DNA of 64,000 bases from DATCRE01 sp964235605 (GCA_964235605.1 CAXSCR010000003.1:62001-126000), one strand, 5' to 3'. Positions 27,849-37,031 are shown, counted from the first letter of the stretch. A program made the numbers and translations. Notes: generated by a model not told the origin, from the letters alone.

Positions 27849-28666
27849 GATACAAATTAAAACATTCTTCTGCACTTATAGATGATTTTTTGATGCCATG
27901 GAGATAGGGGTGTAATGATCAATCGTTAAGTATCAAGTGAATGGTGCTATAAGTTCCAAATAAGATCATAGTAATTTACAAATTGTAGTTGGTGCGTTAT
28001 GGGCAGTAGCCAGTTGCTCCAAGGCAACTGGCTCATAATTAACATGCCCTACACTTTTCGCAATGAAATTCGCAAGAGATATGCATGTAGCGGCAGGCCA
28101 TTAATTAGAATGGGCAAACGTATAGACACCTAAATCACTTAAATTAAAAAGCAGGAATAAAAATTGTAATATTTTGATCTAGAAGAATAAATCATTCAAT
28201 ACTTAGAATAGCTTGTTCCATGTCGTAGCCCCAAGTGTGGATACATAAATATTTACATCATTAAAGTATTTATTTAAAATCATTGAGTACCAGCATATAT
28301 TATTAAAAATGTAAAGATCTAAATGTTCGAAGGGATGCGCTGTTATGTTTCTGTCCACCGCAGGCAGTATGAATACCATAAAATAGCAGTGACTCACCCA
28401 GAGAATTCGTGCCTACAATCAAACCCACTATACTCAATGATTTCGATGCAAGCTTTTGATTAAATTCCAATTATAAAATGGTGGACATACCGCTACGCGA
28501 TGCACGGTATTACAAACTGATTAGTATAGTAGTAGTAATTAATGACAATAATCTTATTGCTATTTTAAACGAAAGGAATGCTTTATAATTAAACGGAAGC
28601 TTAATCATTCATTTTACTGATTGAATTGATTAAACTTACTCCATTCAATTAAACTGAAAAAATATA
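27849..28666. other. 818-base region without a credible gene
   Basis: No reading frame here looks coding. The only structure seen is a perfect 10-bp hairpin at 28008-28033 (AGCCAGTTGC, loop TCCAAG, GCAACTGGCT), flanked by GGGCA and TGCCC. The rest is AT-rich. A small RNA or remains of a lost gene are possible; nothing specific supports either. Confidence 0.5.
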
Positions 28667-29074
28667 CTAAACTTCAAGTTTCACTATACTTTCGTGCGAA
28701 AGTGGCTTGTTAAGATAAAGCTTTACGTTTTCGTATTTTTTAGAACGGCTAAAATCTTGTGGATTAATAGACGATGTAAGCATCACGATCTTGCACTTCT
28801 TTTTAGCTACATTGGTAAGTTTTTCAAACTCATCGAGAAATTGAAACCCATCCATAAGAGGCATATCGATGTCAAGAAAAATTATATCTGGCAATACCTT
28901 TTCAGCCACATCCAATTTTTCCATGTTCCTAAGAAACTCGATGGCACTTTTCGCTCCAGTATGCGTATAAATGTTATCTGTCACTGACGCCGCTTCAATC
29001 ATTTTTTGATTAATGAGATTATCAATCTCATTGTCATCAATAAGCATGACGGTACGGTATTTCTTTGCTGCCAT
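28667..29074 (-). CDS. Stand-alone CheY-like response regulator receiver
   Basis: A 135-residue receiver-only protein. Acidic pair in MLIDDNE, phospho-acceptor Asp68 in FLDIDMPLMDG, switch residues in VMLTSSIN and conserved Lys123 in YLNKPLS. It belongs to the same orphan type as the receiver at 7252-7650 but is clearly a different protein. No kinase is adjacent. It is separated from the dehydrogenase gene by 109 bases and is transcribed in the same direction, so it could be the downstream member of that transcript. Confidence 0.9.
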   Translation of the reverse strand: MAAKKYRTVMLIDDNEIDNLINQKMIEAASVTDNIYTHTGAKSAIEFLRNMEKLDVAEKVLPDIIFLDIDMPLMDGFQFLDEFEKLTNVAKKKCKIVMLTSSINPQDFSRSKKYENVKLYLNKPLSHESIVKLEV

Positions 29075-29183
29075 CGTTGTTAGTTTTACAATTAAAAATA
29101 AACCAATCGTGATTAAAATCCAAGTAACCCTAAATTAAAAGAAAATACAAAATCAATCATTCAAAAAGTAAGTCATACAAAAC

Positions 29184-30725
29184 TCATATTTCAAACTTAA
29201 TTCCTTGTGCTAGCGGCAAAGAACTTCCGTAATTAATTGTATTAGTCTGCCTCCGCATGTATGCCTTCCATGCATCACTTCCTGATTCACGACCTCCACC
29301 GGTCTCTTTCTCACCACCAAAAGCACCGCCAATTTCTGCACCAGATGTACCAATATTTACATTTGCTATTCCACAATCAGATCCCTCGGGCGATAGAAAT
29401 TGTTCCATTTCCTGCATGCTACCTGTCATTATAGCCGATGATAGTCCTTGCTTTACACCATTTTGCAAACTTATGCCTTCATCAAGGGTCTTATATTTTA
29501 TTAAATACAAAATAGGCGCGAATGTTTCTTGTTGAACAATTGCAAAACTATTCTCTACTTCTGCTATGGCGGGCTTTACATAACAACCGGATTCATAACC
29601 GTTGCCTGTTAGTACACCACCCTTCACTAAGAATCTACCGCCTTCTTTTTCAATTTCTTTTAGTGCGTTGTTATAGGAAATGACAGCGTTCTTATCGATT
29701 AATGGGCCTACATGATTTTTTACGTCTAGCGGGTTGCCAATACTTAATTGATTGTATGCATTCTTCAATCGTTCTTTTACTTTATCATATATGCTTTCGT
29801 GGATAATTAGTCGTCGTGTTGTCGTGCAACGTTGCCCCGCCGTACCCACGGCACCAAAAACAACGCCGATTGTAGCCATATCAAGATTGGCATTTTCGGT
29901 GATGATAATAGCGTTATTACCACCAAGCTCTAATAGCGCACGGCCTAATCTTTCACTTACCGTTTTAGCAACTTCTCTACCCATTCTCGTTGAGCCTGTG
30001 GCAGATACCAATGGAATGTTCTCGTCTTTAGACATAAGTTGGCCAATAACGAAATCGCCATTGACAACGCACGATACACCCTCTGGTACCTTATTCTTTT
30101 GAAAGACCTCGCTCACAATGTGTTGACATGCTATACCACATAAAGGCGTTTTCTCCGAAGGTTTCCAAACACATACATCACCACACACCCATGCAAGCAT
30201 GGCATTCCATGACCAAACAGCTACCGGGAAATTAAATGCTGAAATAATTCCAACTATACCAATGGGATGCCACTGTTCATACATACGGTGATTAGGCCTT
30301 TCAGAGTGCATGGTAAGGCCATGCAATTGACGCGATAATCCTAGTGCAAAGTCACAAATATCAATCATCTCTTGAACCTCACCTAAGCCTTCCTGATACG
30401 ATTTACCCATTTCATATGAAACGAGTTTTCCCAAAGGCTCTTTATAATGTCTTAACGCCTCGCCTATCTGGCGCACAATTTCGCCACGCTTTGGTGCGGG
30501 CCATCTACGCCATTCTTTATATGCTTCTTTTGCTGTTTCGACAACTTGACTAAAGGTCTTTTCATCACCAGGCAAAACAGAAGCTATGCGTTTTCCATCC
30601 ACAGGCGAAATAGATTCAATGTGTTTTCCTACCGTTTCATACCATGTACTACCTGTAGAAACACCTGGATTATTCTCCTTAATGTTTAATGCTGACAATG
30701 ATTCCTTTATTCCAAAATCTTTCAT
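29184..30725 (-). CDS. ALDH7-type aldehyde dehydrogenase (alpha-aminoadipic semialdehyde type)
   Basis: A 513-residue NAD-dependent dehydrogenase that oxidises semialdehydes, probably alpha-aminoadipate or piperideine-6-carboxylate in lysine breakdown. Visible are SATGSTRMGREVA (cofactor region), the catalytic glutamate in LLELGGNNAIII, the catalytic cysteine in GTAGQRCTTTRRL and QETFAPILYLIKY. The LLELGGNN and GQRCTTTRRL wording separates ALDH7 from other aldehyde dehydrogenases. The start MKDFGIKESL at 30725 is preferred to one 16 codons upstream, whose extra residues are not family-like. Confidence 0.88.
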   Translation of the reverse strand: MKDFGIKESLSALNIKENNPGVSTGSTWYETVGKHIESISPVDGKRIASVLPGDEKTFSQVVETAKEAYKEWRRWPAPKRGEIVRQIGEALRHYKEPLGKLVSYEMGKSYQEGLGEVQEMIDICDFALGLSRQLHGLTMHSERPNHRMYEQWHPIGIVGIISAFNFPVAVWSWNAMLAWVCGDVCVWKPSEKTPLCGIACQHIVSEVFQKNKVPEGVSCVVNGDFVIGQLMSKDENIPLVSATGSTRMGREVAKTVSERLGRALLELGGNNAIIITENANLDMATIGVVFGAVGTAGQRCTTTRRLIIHESIYDKVKERLKNAYNQLSIGNPLDVKNHVGPLIDKNAVISYNNALKEIEKEGGRFLVKGGVLTGNGYESGCYVKPAIAEVENSFAIVQQETFAPILYLIKYKTLDEGISLQNGVKQGLSSAIMTGSMQEMEQFLSPEGSDCGIANVNIGTSGAEIGGAFGGEKETGGGRESGSDAWKAYMRRQTNTINYGSSLPLAQGIKFEI

Positions 30726-31018
30726 ATATATGTGCTTTGACTCCGTATTGAGTTTAAAATATAACCAATTCAATCATTACTTACTCCTCTTTTTCGCTGT
30801 TCTTCATTTCGATAGAAAATTATAAGCACCATTTACTACAACATTTACGTTCGGTTGAATGGTACTATCAGACAAATAAATTCTATATATCAAGCTCAAT
30901 TATTCGCTGACCTCTTTTACTGATTGCCCTTGAAGTATATAAAACGGGAGAATGTATATTTCTAGAAAACGTAGCTTTAAATTCTAGAAGAACTGATGAA
31001 ATTCAATAAAAGTAGATA

Positions 31019-31290
31019 GGGTCTGCCGAAAAAGTTAAAATTCTTTAGAACATTGTAAATTTTTAATAGGACAGCTGATCTTTAAAAATCAAGTGCTAGG
31101 AAAAATGCCAAAAGCCGTAAAAAACCGTGCATCGAAACAAAGCTACCTCAGTCAAGGTCAGCCTTTGCACGATGAATTTGTAACACCCTTTTCCAAACAA
31201 TTTGTAATCATGTTCACTAATTGCAATGGGTGAAAGCTTCAAAGCCGCACCATTTAAAAAAAATATCAATATTTACTTTTCAGCCAACCC
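31019..31290 (+). mobile_element. Internally deleted IS (MITE-like) with 6-bp target duplication
   Basis: The element begins GGGTCTGCCGAAAA and its right end, read in reverse, is GGGTTGGCTGAAAA, imperfect terminal inverted repeats. It is flanked by the direct repeat TAGATA (31013-31018 and 31291-31296). Inside, 31105-31233 encodes a 42-residue fragment starting MPKAVKNRASKQSYL with later TPFSKQF, which resembles the N terminus of Bacteroidota IS1182/IS5-type transposases; nearly all of the transposase is missing. It cannot move by itself. Confidence 0.65.
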
Positions 31291-31669
31291 TAGATAAATA
31301 GAATCATCCAACCTTTTGCTCCGTAGAGCATCCTGTTTATAGAAATTTTATGGTTTTGCTTATCCGGCTCCATTAGGAGCCTCCTATAATTACTATTCTA
31401 TAAAGGTGAATAAATATTTTTCTTCAAAAGGTATTCAAATCTCTTTTTAATAATTGACCCTAGTTAGGTAAATAAATATTATAATTATTGGACTTACCTT
31501 TCTCATCCTTTCAAAATAGCTAAAAGCTTGATGGAAGCATAATGCACTTACTTGTCTATTGCATATATTCCTTTATTACCATCAGAATAAAGTCCTTCAA
31601 CCAAAATTCCACCCTTTTTAAAATCAAGAATGCGATTAAGATCTTGGGCATCATCTACAGATATTGTTT

Positions 31670-31737
31670 ATGTATAAGCCGTGGCGCTGAGTAAAAATAA
31701 AAAAATATCCTCCTTGTCAGCGCCATAGATTATACAT
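31670..31737. repeat. attC-like imperfect stem-loop at the end of the insert
   Basis: The arms 31670-31690 and 31717-31737 match at 17 of 21 positions: ATGTATAA pairs, then a 4-base unpaired block, then TGGCGCTGA pairs, around a 26-base loop. Two paired boxes split by an unpaired spacer plus a variable loop is the shape of an integron attC site. The stop codon of the lone gene lies in GCTAAC just outside, as is common in cassettes. The expected GTTRRRY core at the other end is not seen, so this is resemblance, not proof. Confidence 0.55.
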
Positions 31738-31741
31738 TTTG

Positions 31742-32629
31742 TTAGCTGCCGTTTGTTCCGCGCTTTAAATGTTTACTATTAATCATCCAGCGTTCTTCTG
31801 AGAACTTAGAATAGACATCGGTTGCGCTATAGCCATTGTCTGTTTTTTCTTTGCGCAGTCTTATGTAATCTTTAATTCTTTTATTCCTATTACCATCATC
31901 AACGTAATCGATCCATTCAACGCTATTAAAAATGTAAGCGGTCTTATTCCTTCGTCCAATTGTACGATAGAGTTTAGTGATATAGATACTATCGCCAACA
32001 TATCCAGAGTAATCTTTGCTAATTCGAAAGATATTATGGAATTGATTTACATTTGATTCTTGTCCGCTAGTCCTGCCAAAGGAGGCAACAAGGTCTTCAA
32101 AAAAATCAATATCCAAACTATCAAATTCATCAGGCAAAGGATAACTTAAAACGGTATCGGTTTCAAAAACATAGTGAGGCCATATATCCGTATCAGCGTC
32201 TTTGTTAATACTTAGGATGAATGGCCTTTTAATTATACTTTCTGACTTAGGAGCGTTCGTTAACTTGTCAATAAATTGAGTTTTAAAAACATTTATAAAT
32301 TCTTCTTTATCAGCAGATGAAAGGTCCTTGTCCCAGTAAGTCCTTTCATTGTCTCTTCCTGCTGCAATCAGGTCAATCTCAGATTGACCCCCTATCCTAA
32401 ATCCAAACCGGTTATTTTCTGGAGGTATTTTAATGTAAATCCAACCAAAATCCTCTTCTACGGTATCAAAGTATTCTGGGTTAGATAGAAGGAATTGATC
32501 AACAATGGTTACAATCTCCTCATTAGAATGCATCATTTTATAGCTCTCTATATGTCCATGAGTTCCTGCTCCGATGAAACAGCCAGTCATTGTTGAATTG
32601 ATTATTACAAAAGTCAGAAATTTTTTCAT
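31742..32629 (-). CDS. Lipoprotein of unknown function carried by the insert
   Basis: A 295-residue exported protein starting MKKFLTFVIINSTMTGCFIG, with a lipobox (MTGC). The longer start at 32644 is rejected because that ATG lies in the disrupted host gene, outside the insert boundary at about 32638. The body has no motif I recognise. It is acidic, with aromatic-rich stretches. The gene fills its insert almost completely: the start lies 9 bases inside one boundary and the stop codon touches the terminal stem-loop, the layout of a one-gene cassette. No promoter is evident within the insert. Confidence 0.7.
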   Translation of the reverse strand: MKKFLTFVIINSTMTGCFIGAGTHGHIESYKMMHSNEEIVTIVDQFLLSNPEYFDTVEEDFGWIYIKIPPENNRFGFRIGGQSEIDLIAAGRDNERTYWDKDLSSADKEEFINVFKTQFIDKLTNAPKSESIIKRPFILSINKDADTDIWPHYVFETDTVLSYPLPDEFDSLDIDFFEDLVASFGRTSGQESNVNQFHNIFRISKDYSGYVGDSIYITKLYRTIGRRNKTAYIFNSVEWIDYVDDGNRNKRIKDYIRLRKEKTDNGYSATDVYSKFSEERWMINSKHLKRGTNGS

Positions 32630-33203
32630 CTCAAGTCGTTTCAATGGCAGCTAATTTATCAATATACGCAATAATACAGCCCTCTTTCATTGCTGATAAT
32701 TTCCATTTTCCTAGACTAGGTCTCTTAACCCTAACACCACCTTCTAATTGTAATTTGTTAAGCTCTTATAGGGCACATCTTCTACCGTAGCGCCATCGAA
32801 TAATTATTGAACGTCTTTCTTTGCTACATCTTCGTTCCCATTGCTATTCTTTAAGCGAGCATCAATGCGTTGCTTTTTTTCCGTCCCCGATTAGGGTAAC
32901 ATTTATTTTTTTTTACGCGGACGATTACGTGCTACCCACTCTTGCAACTCAGAGAGAGAGTTAACAACATGATCGTCGATAGCAATTATCACATCATCTA
33001 TTACAATACCAGATTGCTCGGCGCGCTTCCAAATAGAACCTAAAATCTCCCAATGCACGCTGCCAATATCACTACAATAATAAGTAAGGAGCGGTTCATA
33101 TATATTATGGGCTGAATTCAACGAATTAGTCTACAGCCTACAGTCCGTAAAAGAAAATTTAATTGGAACAATTTAGCAGCTATGTACAAGTCATAATACA
33201 AAA

Positions 33204-33231
33204 AGTCCATGGTGCTTGTGAACCATGGACT
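33204..33231 (-). terminator. Rho-independent terminator of hsp20
   Basis: A perfect 10-bp stem (AGTCCATGGT and ACCATGGACT) with an 8-base loop, followed on the minus strand by five T. It lies 24 bases past the hsp20 stop. Confidence 0.9.
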
Positions 33232-33254
33232 ATAATTTATTATTTTTTTTTTGA

Positions 33255-33695
33255 TTAATTAACCTTAATAGAAGTTTTCAGTGCTTTCTTCTCATCCTTA
33301 GGAATAATAACCTCTAAAATTCCCTTTTCGTACTTTGCGTTGATATGGGTTACATCAACGTTTTCAGGTAAAGCGAATGAACGACTAAAAGTACCATACT
33401 GTGTTTCGATAGAGAAGAAGTTCTTTTCGTTTCTTTCCTTATTTAATTTACGCTCACCGCTAATGGTAAGATAGTTGTCGTTCAAATCAATTTTAAAATC
33501 ATTTTTCTCCATACCTGGAACAGATACTTGAAGTTCAAAACTCTTTTCATTTTCAATGATATCAACTTTAGGTACAAATGCGTAGGCAGAACCACCACTG
33601 CGACTTAAACTTTCATTGAAGAAGCGGTCAATAAGATTGTTGAATGTTGTTGGTGCATAATCATTCAATGTAGAAGTGTATTTTACGATGCTCAT
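33255..33695 (-). CDS. Small heat-shock protein Hsp20/IbpA family
   Basis: A 146-residue ATP-independent holdase. The alpha-crystallin domain spans about residues 40-146, with VSVPGMEKNDFKIDLNDNYL, ISGERK, and FSRSFALPENVDVTHINAKY ahead of KNGVLEV-like EKGILEVIIPK and a final KTSIKVN. The start MSIVKYTSTLNDYAP at 33695 is preferred over an upstream ATG because the family begins there. It is probably monocistronic, as a strong terminator lies downstream; stress control is likely but no CIRCE-type repeat was found in the leader. Confidence 0.93.
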   Translation of the reverse strand: MSIVKYTSTLNDYAPTTFNNLIDRFFNESLSRSGGSAYAFVPKVDIIENEKSFELQVSVPGMEKNDFKIDLNDNYLTISGERKLNKERNEKNFFSIETQYGTFSRSFALPENVDVTHINAKYEKGILEVIIPKDEKKALKTSIKVN

Positions 33696-33866
33696 AACTT
33701 TATTTTTTTGGTTGAACATTAGTTTCATTTTCATGATGTGCCCAAGGAAAAAATATGCCGATCGTTTTTTTGAATAAAATCAGGACAGAATGGCTATGCG
33801 ATATTAGATATTAGTATTACACCACCGACAGAATGACTGAAAATAAAATTACTAGCTGAAAAATTT

Positions 33867-34784
33867 TCAGTTTTTGATTGTCAATTCAGAGAAAATATTC
33901 TCTAAGGAACTCTCCTCTTGTCGTAATCCAATTAAAGAAAGATTTCTATCAGCCGCAAAACGGAACAGCTCCGGTCGAAGATCGACATCCGTATTGGCTA
34001 TAACTTTAAATTTTGATTTTTCTAATACAACAACTTCCTGAACATCTCTCAATTGTTTAAGGTCTTCAACTGATACTTGTCCCTCAAACTCAACCACCAC
34101 AACTGCGGTCTTTCTATTATTCTTCAATATATTTTCTAAGCGATCATCGGCCACAATCACACCCTTATTTATTACCACAACACGATCGCAAAGCGCTTGT
34201 ACCTCTTGCATAATATGGGTTGAGAATAGCACCGTTTTATTCCGACTTATGTCCTTAATTAATTTTCTAATTTCTAGAATCTGATTTGGGTCTAAGCCTG
34301 TTGTCGGTTCATCGAGTATTAAAACTTGGGGATCATGAATTAATGCTTGGGCTAATCCTACACGTTGTCGGTAGCCTTTAGACAATGTTTCAATACGTTT
34401 ATTTTGCTCCTGCGTAAGTCCACACAAATCAATAATTTCAGCGGTGCGTTTTTTCAGCGCAGCACCCCGTATACCATACAATTTACCTATGAAATGCAGG
34501 TATTCATGTACATATAAATCTAAGTAAAGCGGATTGTGTTCCGGCAGATATCCTATAATCTTTTTTACCTCTATTGGATGTGTTGTTACATTTAAATCAC
34601 AAACCAAAACCTGTCCGGAGGTAGGTGGTAAAAAACTTGTGGCTATTTTCATAGTGGTGGATTTTCCTGCACCATTGGGTCCAAGAAAACCAACTATCTC
34701 CCCTTGCTCAACTTTGAAAGAGATGTCATCAACAGCTTTTTGCTGTCCGAATATTTTTGTAAGATTATTGATGTATAATGACAT
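33867..34784 (-). CDS. gldA: ABC transporter ATP-binding subunit, GldA-type
   Basis: A 305-residue ATPase of the ABC family. Walker A is GPNGAGKST, the Q-loop LPEHNPLYLDLYVHEYLHF is the form found in gliding-motility GldA, the signature reads LSKGYRQR, Walker B is VLILDEPTTGLD and the switch histidine is in FSTHIMQEV. The last 80 residues form the extra C-terminal domain of this branch. In gliding Bacteroidota GldA works with the permeases GldF and GldG; neither is in this window, so a similar ABC-2 exporter ATPase cannot be excluded. The start MSLYINN at 34784 fits the family. Confidence 0.8.
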   Translation of the reverse strand: MSLYINNLTKIFGQQKAVDDISFKVEQGEIVGFLGPNGAGKSTTMKIATSFLPPTSGQVLVCDLNVTTHPIEVKKIIGYLPEHNPLYLDLYVHEYLHFIGKLYGIRGAALKKRTAEIIDLCGLTQEQNKRIETLSKGYRQRVGLAQALIHDPQVLILDEPTTGLDPNQILEIRKLIKDISRNKTVLFSTHIMQEVQALCDRVVVINKGVIVADDRLENILKNNRKTAVVVVEFEGQVSVEDLKQLRDVQEVVVLEKSKFKVIANTDVDLRPELFRFAADRNLSLIGLRQEESSLENIFSELTIKN

Positions 34785-35013
34785 GATGTAAAAATACTTA
34801 AAGTTGGTAGCTATACCCACTATGTATGTATTTTCGTTTAGGTTAACATCTTAATAACAATAACACTAAAGCTAATTGACTATTTTTATAAAGACCATAA
34901 TATTAATAACGGTGTAAAAGTTACTTATTTCTATTCCTCTAAATCAAAACAGGTTATAAATTGCAGCTTAAACGGATTAACGATTATTTAAAGTATTTAT
35001 CAAACAACATAAT

Positions 35014-36450
35014 ATGCGCTATTTCTTTCTGATTTTCAGTCTCGTGCCTGCCATTTGCACGTTTGGACAAACTGGGTACAAAATCAATTTTAAAATTGAC
35101 GGATTAAAAGATACTACCGCTTATCTGGGTTATTACTACGGCGAAAGCACATTTGTACGCGATACAGCCCATGTTAATTCAAATGGAGAATTTACATTTG
35201 ATGGCAAAAAACCACTCGATAGAGGCGTATACTTTCTTATTCTCAACAAGACTCGCCTTTTTGAAATGGTGGTTGGCAACAATCAGAATTTTAGTCTAGA
35301 GACAAACACCACAGATTACGTTAGAGGCATGAAGGTGAAGAATGACATCGATAATAAGTTATTCTTTGAAAATATGCTCTTCAACATGGAAAGGCATAAA
35401 GAAGCTGAACCCTATCTTAAAGTAATGCAAGATAGTACCCTTAGTGATGACAAAAAGAAAGAACCGCGTGAAGCTTTTGCAAAGATAAATGACAAGGTCA
35501 CTGCTTATCAGGATGACGTTATTAAGAAATATCCAACAACACTTACAGCCACTATTTTTAAATCAACGCAAGCAATAAAAATTCCTGATCCTCCAAAAAA
35601 AGCTGATGGGTCAATAGATTCAACTTTTCAATTACGTTGGTACCGTGAGCATTTCTTTGATCATTTCGATTTATCTGACGATGCACTGTTAAGAATGCCT
35701 AAGCCCATCTACAGCGAAAAGGTAAAAGAGTATCTCGATAAATTATTTGTGCCTCAAAGAGATACCGTTGTTAAGGCCATCGATAAACTAGTTGCTAAGG
35801 CAAAGAAGAATCAAGAAACTTATAAGTACATGGTTTGGAACTGTCTTGTAAAGTATCAGACGCCAGAGATAATGGGCTTAGATGAAGTTTTTGTAAGCCT
35901 ATATGATAAATATTTTGCCCCTGGCGACATGGACTTTTGGGCGAATGATAAGATGAAGAAAAACTTAAAGGACTATGCGGACAGAGTAAGACTCAGTATG
36001 ATTGGCAATAAGGCACCAGACCTTATTATGAAAGCACCTGATGAAAAACTTAAGTCTTTATATGCCATTAAAAGTAAGTACACCATTGTGTTCTTCTTCG
36101 ACCCAGATTGCGGCCATTGTAAAAAAGAAACGCCAAAGCTTGTAGATTTCTACACCAAGAACAAAGCAAAATTTGATGTAGAGGTATTTGCCGTAAGTGC
36201 CGACTCTTCTATGACAAAGCTCAAGGACTATATTAAGGAAATGAAGATGCCTTGGACAACAGTTAACTTTTACTACAGCGCGGTAGGTCATTACCAACAA
36301 TTATATGATGCCTTAACAACACCAACGCTTTATGTGCTTAATGATAAAAAAATAATCATTGGAAAGAAGATACCCATTGAAAACATGGAACAGTTTCTAA
36401 CCAACTACGAAAAATTCCATAAACCAAAAACTCCGACCAAAACGCCTTGA
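35014..36450 (+). CDS. Exported TlpA/thioredoxin-fold protein with N-terminal DUF4369-like domain
   Basis: A 478-residue protein with a signal peptide (cleaved near CTFGQ, residue 19). The first 130 residues (FKIDGLKDTTAYLGYYYGES) fit the DUF4369-type beta domain common in Bacteroidota thiol proteins. A helical middle follows, and the thioredoxin fold spans about residues 330-470 with the active site FFDPDCGHCKKETP, in which Cys-Gly-His-Cys is the redox pair. It is probably a periplasmic disulfide reductase or an oxidase partner in envelope protein maturation. It stands alone with about 190 bases of upstream spacer. Confidence 0.85.
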   Translation: MRYFFLIFSLVPAICTFGQTGYKINFKIDGLKDTTAYLGYYYGESTFVRDTAHVNSNGEFTFDGKKPLDRGVYFLILNKTRLFEMVVGNNQNFSLETNTTDYVRGMKVKNDIDNKLFFENMLFNMERHKEAEPYLKVMQDSTLSDDKKKEPREAFAKINDKVTAYQDDVIKKYPTTLTATIFKSTQAIKIPDPPKKADGSIDSTFQLRWYREHFFDHFDLSDDALLRMPKPIYSEKVKEYLDKLFVPQRDTVVKAIDKLVAKAKKNQETYKYMVWNCLVKYQTPEIMGLDEVFVSLYDKYFAPGDMDFWANDKMKKNLKDYADRVRLSMIGNKAPDLIMKAPDEKLKSLYAIKSKYTIVFFFDPDCGHCKKETPKLVDFYTKNKAKFDVEVFAVSADSSMTKLKDYIKEMKMPWTTVNFYYSAVGHYQQLYDALTTPTLYVLNDKKIIIGKKIPIENMEQFLTNYEKFHKPKTPTKTP

Positions 36451-36806
36451 TAGCAGGAGTGAATAGCGCTATAACTTTCAATGCATTTTGACAGTTAACA
36501 TAGTTTTATAAAAATTGTAATTTCTTATCCTCCCCCTCATAGTCACTCGAAGAGGACTATGAGGTCGTAAACAGTTGCACCATCAACTTGTATAAAAGAG
36601 CACAAGATATTATTTGCTACAAACCTCAATCAATGTCTCTTCATACCCTTCAATCAGAAATAAATGAAATTTAGTTTTTTCTGACGCTGGCGCGGAAGTT
36701 ACTTCTGTGCTTCTTAAAAATATCTTATACAAGTAAGCTAAGTGGAAGTTACTTCCACAACGTTTACAAATCCATACATCTATTTCCAGTAATCCTTTCT
36801 GATGCT
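36451..36806. other. Intergenic region with two palindromes
   Basis: It contains the CCTCATAGTC hairpin copy at 36535-36564 and a second palindrome, GTGGAAGT-T-ACTTCCAC, at 36742-36758. A related GGAAGTTACTTC core occurs again near 36694-36705. No gene is seen. Confidence 0.55.
36535..36564. repeat. CCTCATAGTC hairpin repeat, copy 1
   Basis: CCTCATAGTC, one bulged A, CTC-GAA-GAG, then GACTATGAGG: a 13-bp stem with a three-base loop. The same 30 bases occur at 37256-37285 and 46753-46782. Homology to copy 3 continues about 52 bases past the stem (GTTGCACCATCAACTTGTAT and more). Confidence 0.9.
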
Positions 36807-37031
36807 TTAACGCTTAGCAAGCCGCTGCTTTCTACCAATAATAAGATAGAGTAAAATTCCTATTAAAGGAGCGATCAGTATAATAATTATCCACAGAAGT
36901 TTAGTAGAGTCCTCCTTAAAGTTGCTATTAACAACATCTACTATCCCCCATATCCAAAGGACAAAAAGCGGTAGAATAATTAATAATTCTTGCATTCCTA
37001 CGCCTCCAAAAAAAAGTAGCATCTCTGTCAA
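36807..37031 (-). CDS. Small PLDc_N-like membrane protein
   Basis: A 74-residue protein with two transmembrane helices (about residues 14-33 and 46-64). The end LLWIIIILIAPLIGILLYLI followed by IGRKQR has the pattern of the phospholipase-D-nuclease N-terminal domain (PLDc_N), which also exists as a free-standing two-helix protein. In cardiolipin synthases it precedes the catalytic domain; here nothing follows, so the role is unknown. Confidence 0.75.
   Translation of the reverse strand: MTEMLLFFGGVGMQELLIILPLFVLWIWGIVDVVNSNFKEDSTKLLWIIIILIAPLIGILLYLIIGRKQRLAKR

Larger units (their letters stand above)
31548..33121 (-). pseudogene. Split remnant of a DegQ/HtrA-type serine protease (PDZ half)
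   Basis: Only the C-terminal PDZ part remains. 32903-33121 encodes a first PDZ piece (IVIDDVIIAIDDHVVNSLSE then LQEWVARNRP). Frameshifts and stops follow between 32645 and 32902, where KINVTLIGDGKK, DVQ-LFDGATVEDVPYKSL and a second PDZ piece (VKRPSLGKWKLSAMKEGCII) can be read in changing frames. The end, TISVDDAQDLNRILDF and KKGGILVEGLYSDGNKGIYA followed by IDK and a stop, lies at 31548-31664. A 969-base insert (31670-32638) separates the last two parts; removing it with one GTTT copy restores the frame as AAIET-ISVDD. The protease domain is gone. The family assignment is by pattern recognition. Confidence 0.7.

Noticed and set aside
28203..28397. A 64-codon minus-strand open frame in the gene-free region
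   Set aside because: Composition and length are as expected by chance in AT-rich DNA and no motif is seen.
31670..31737. A true integron attC site
   Set aside because: The shape fits, but the GTTRRRY core is not seen at the outer end and no integrase is in the window, so it is kept only as attC-like.
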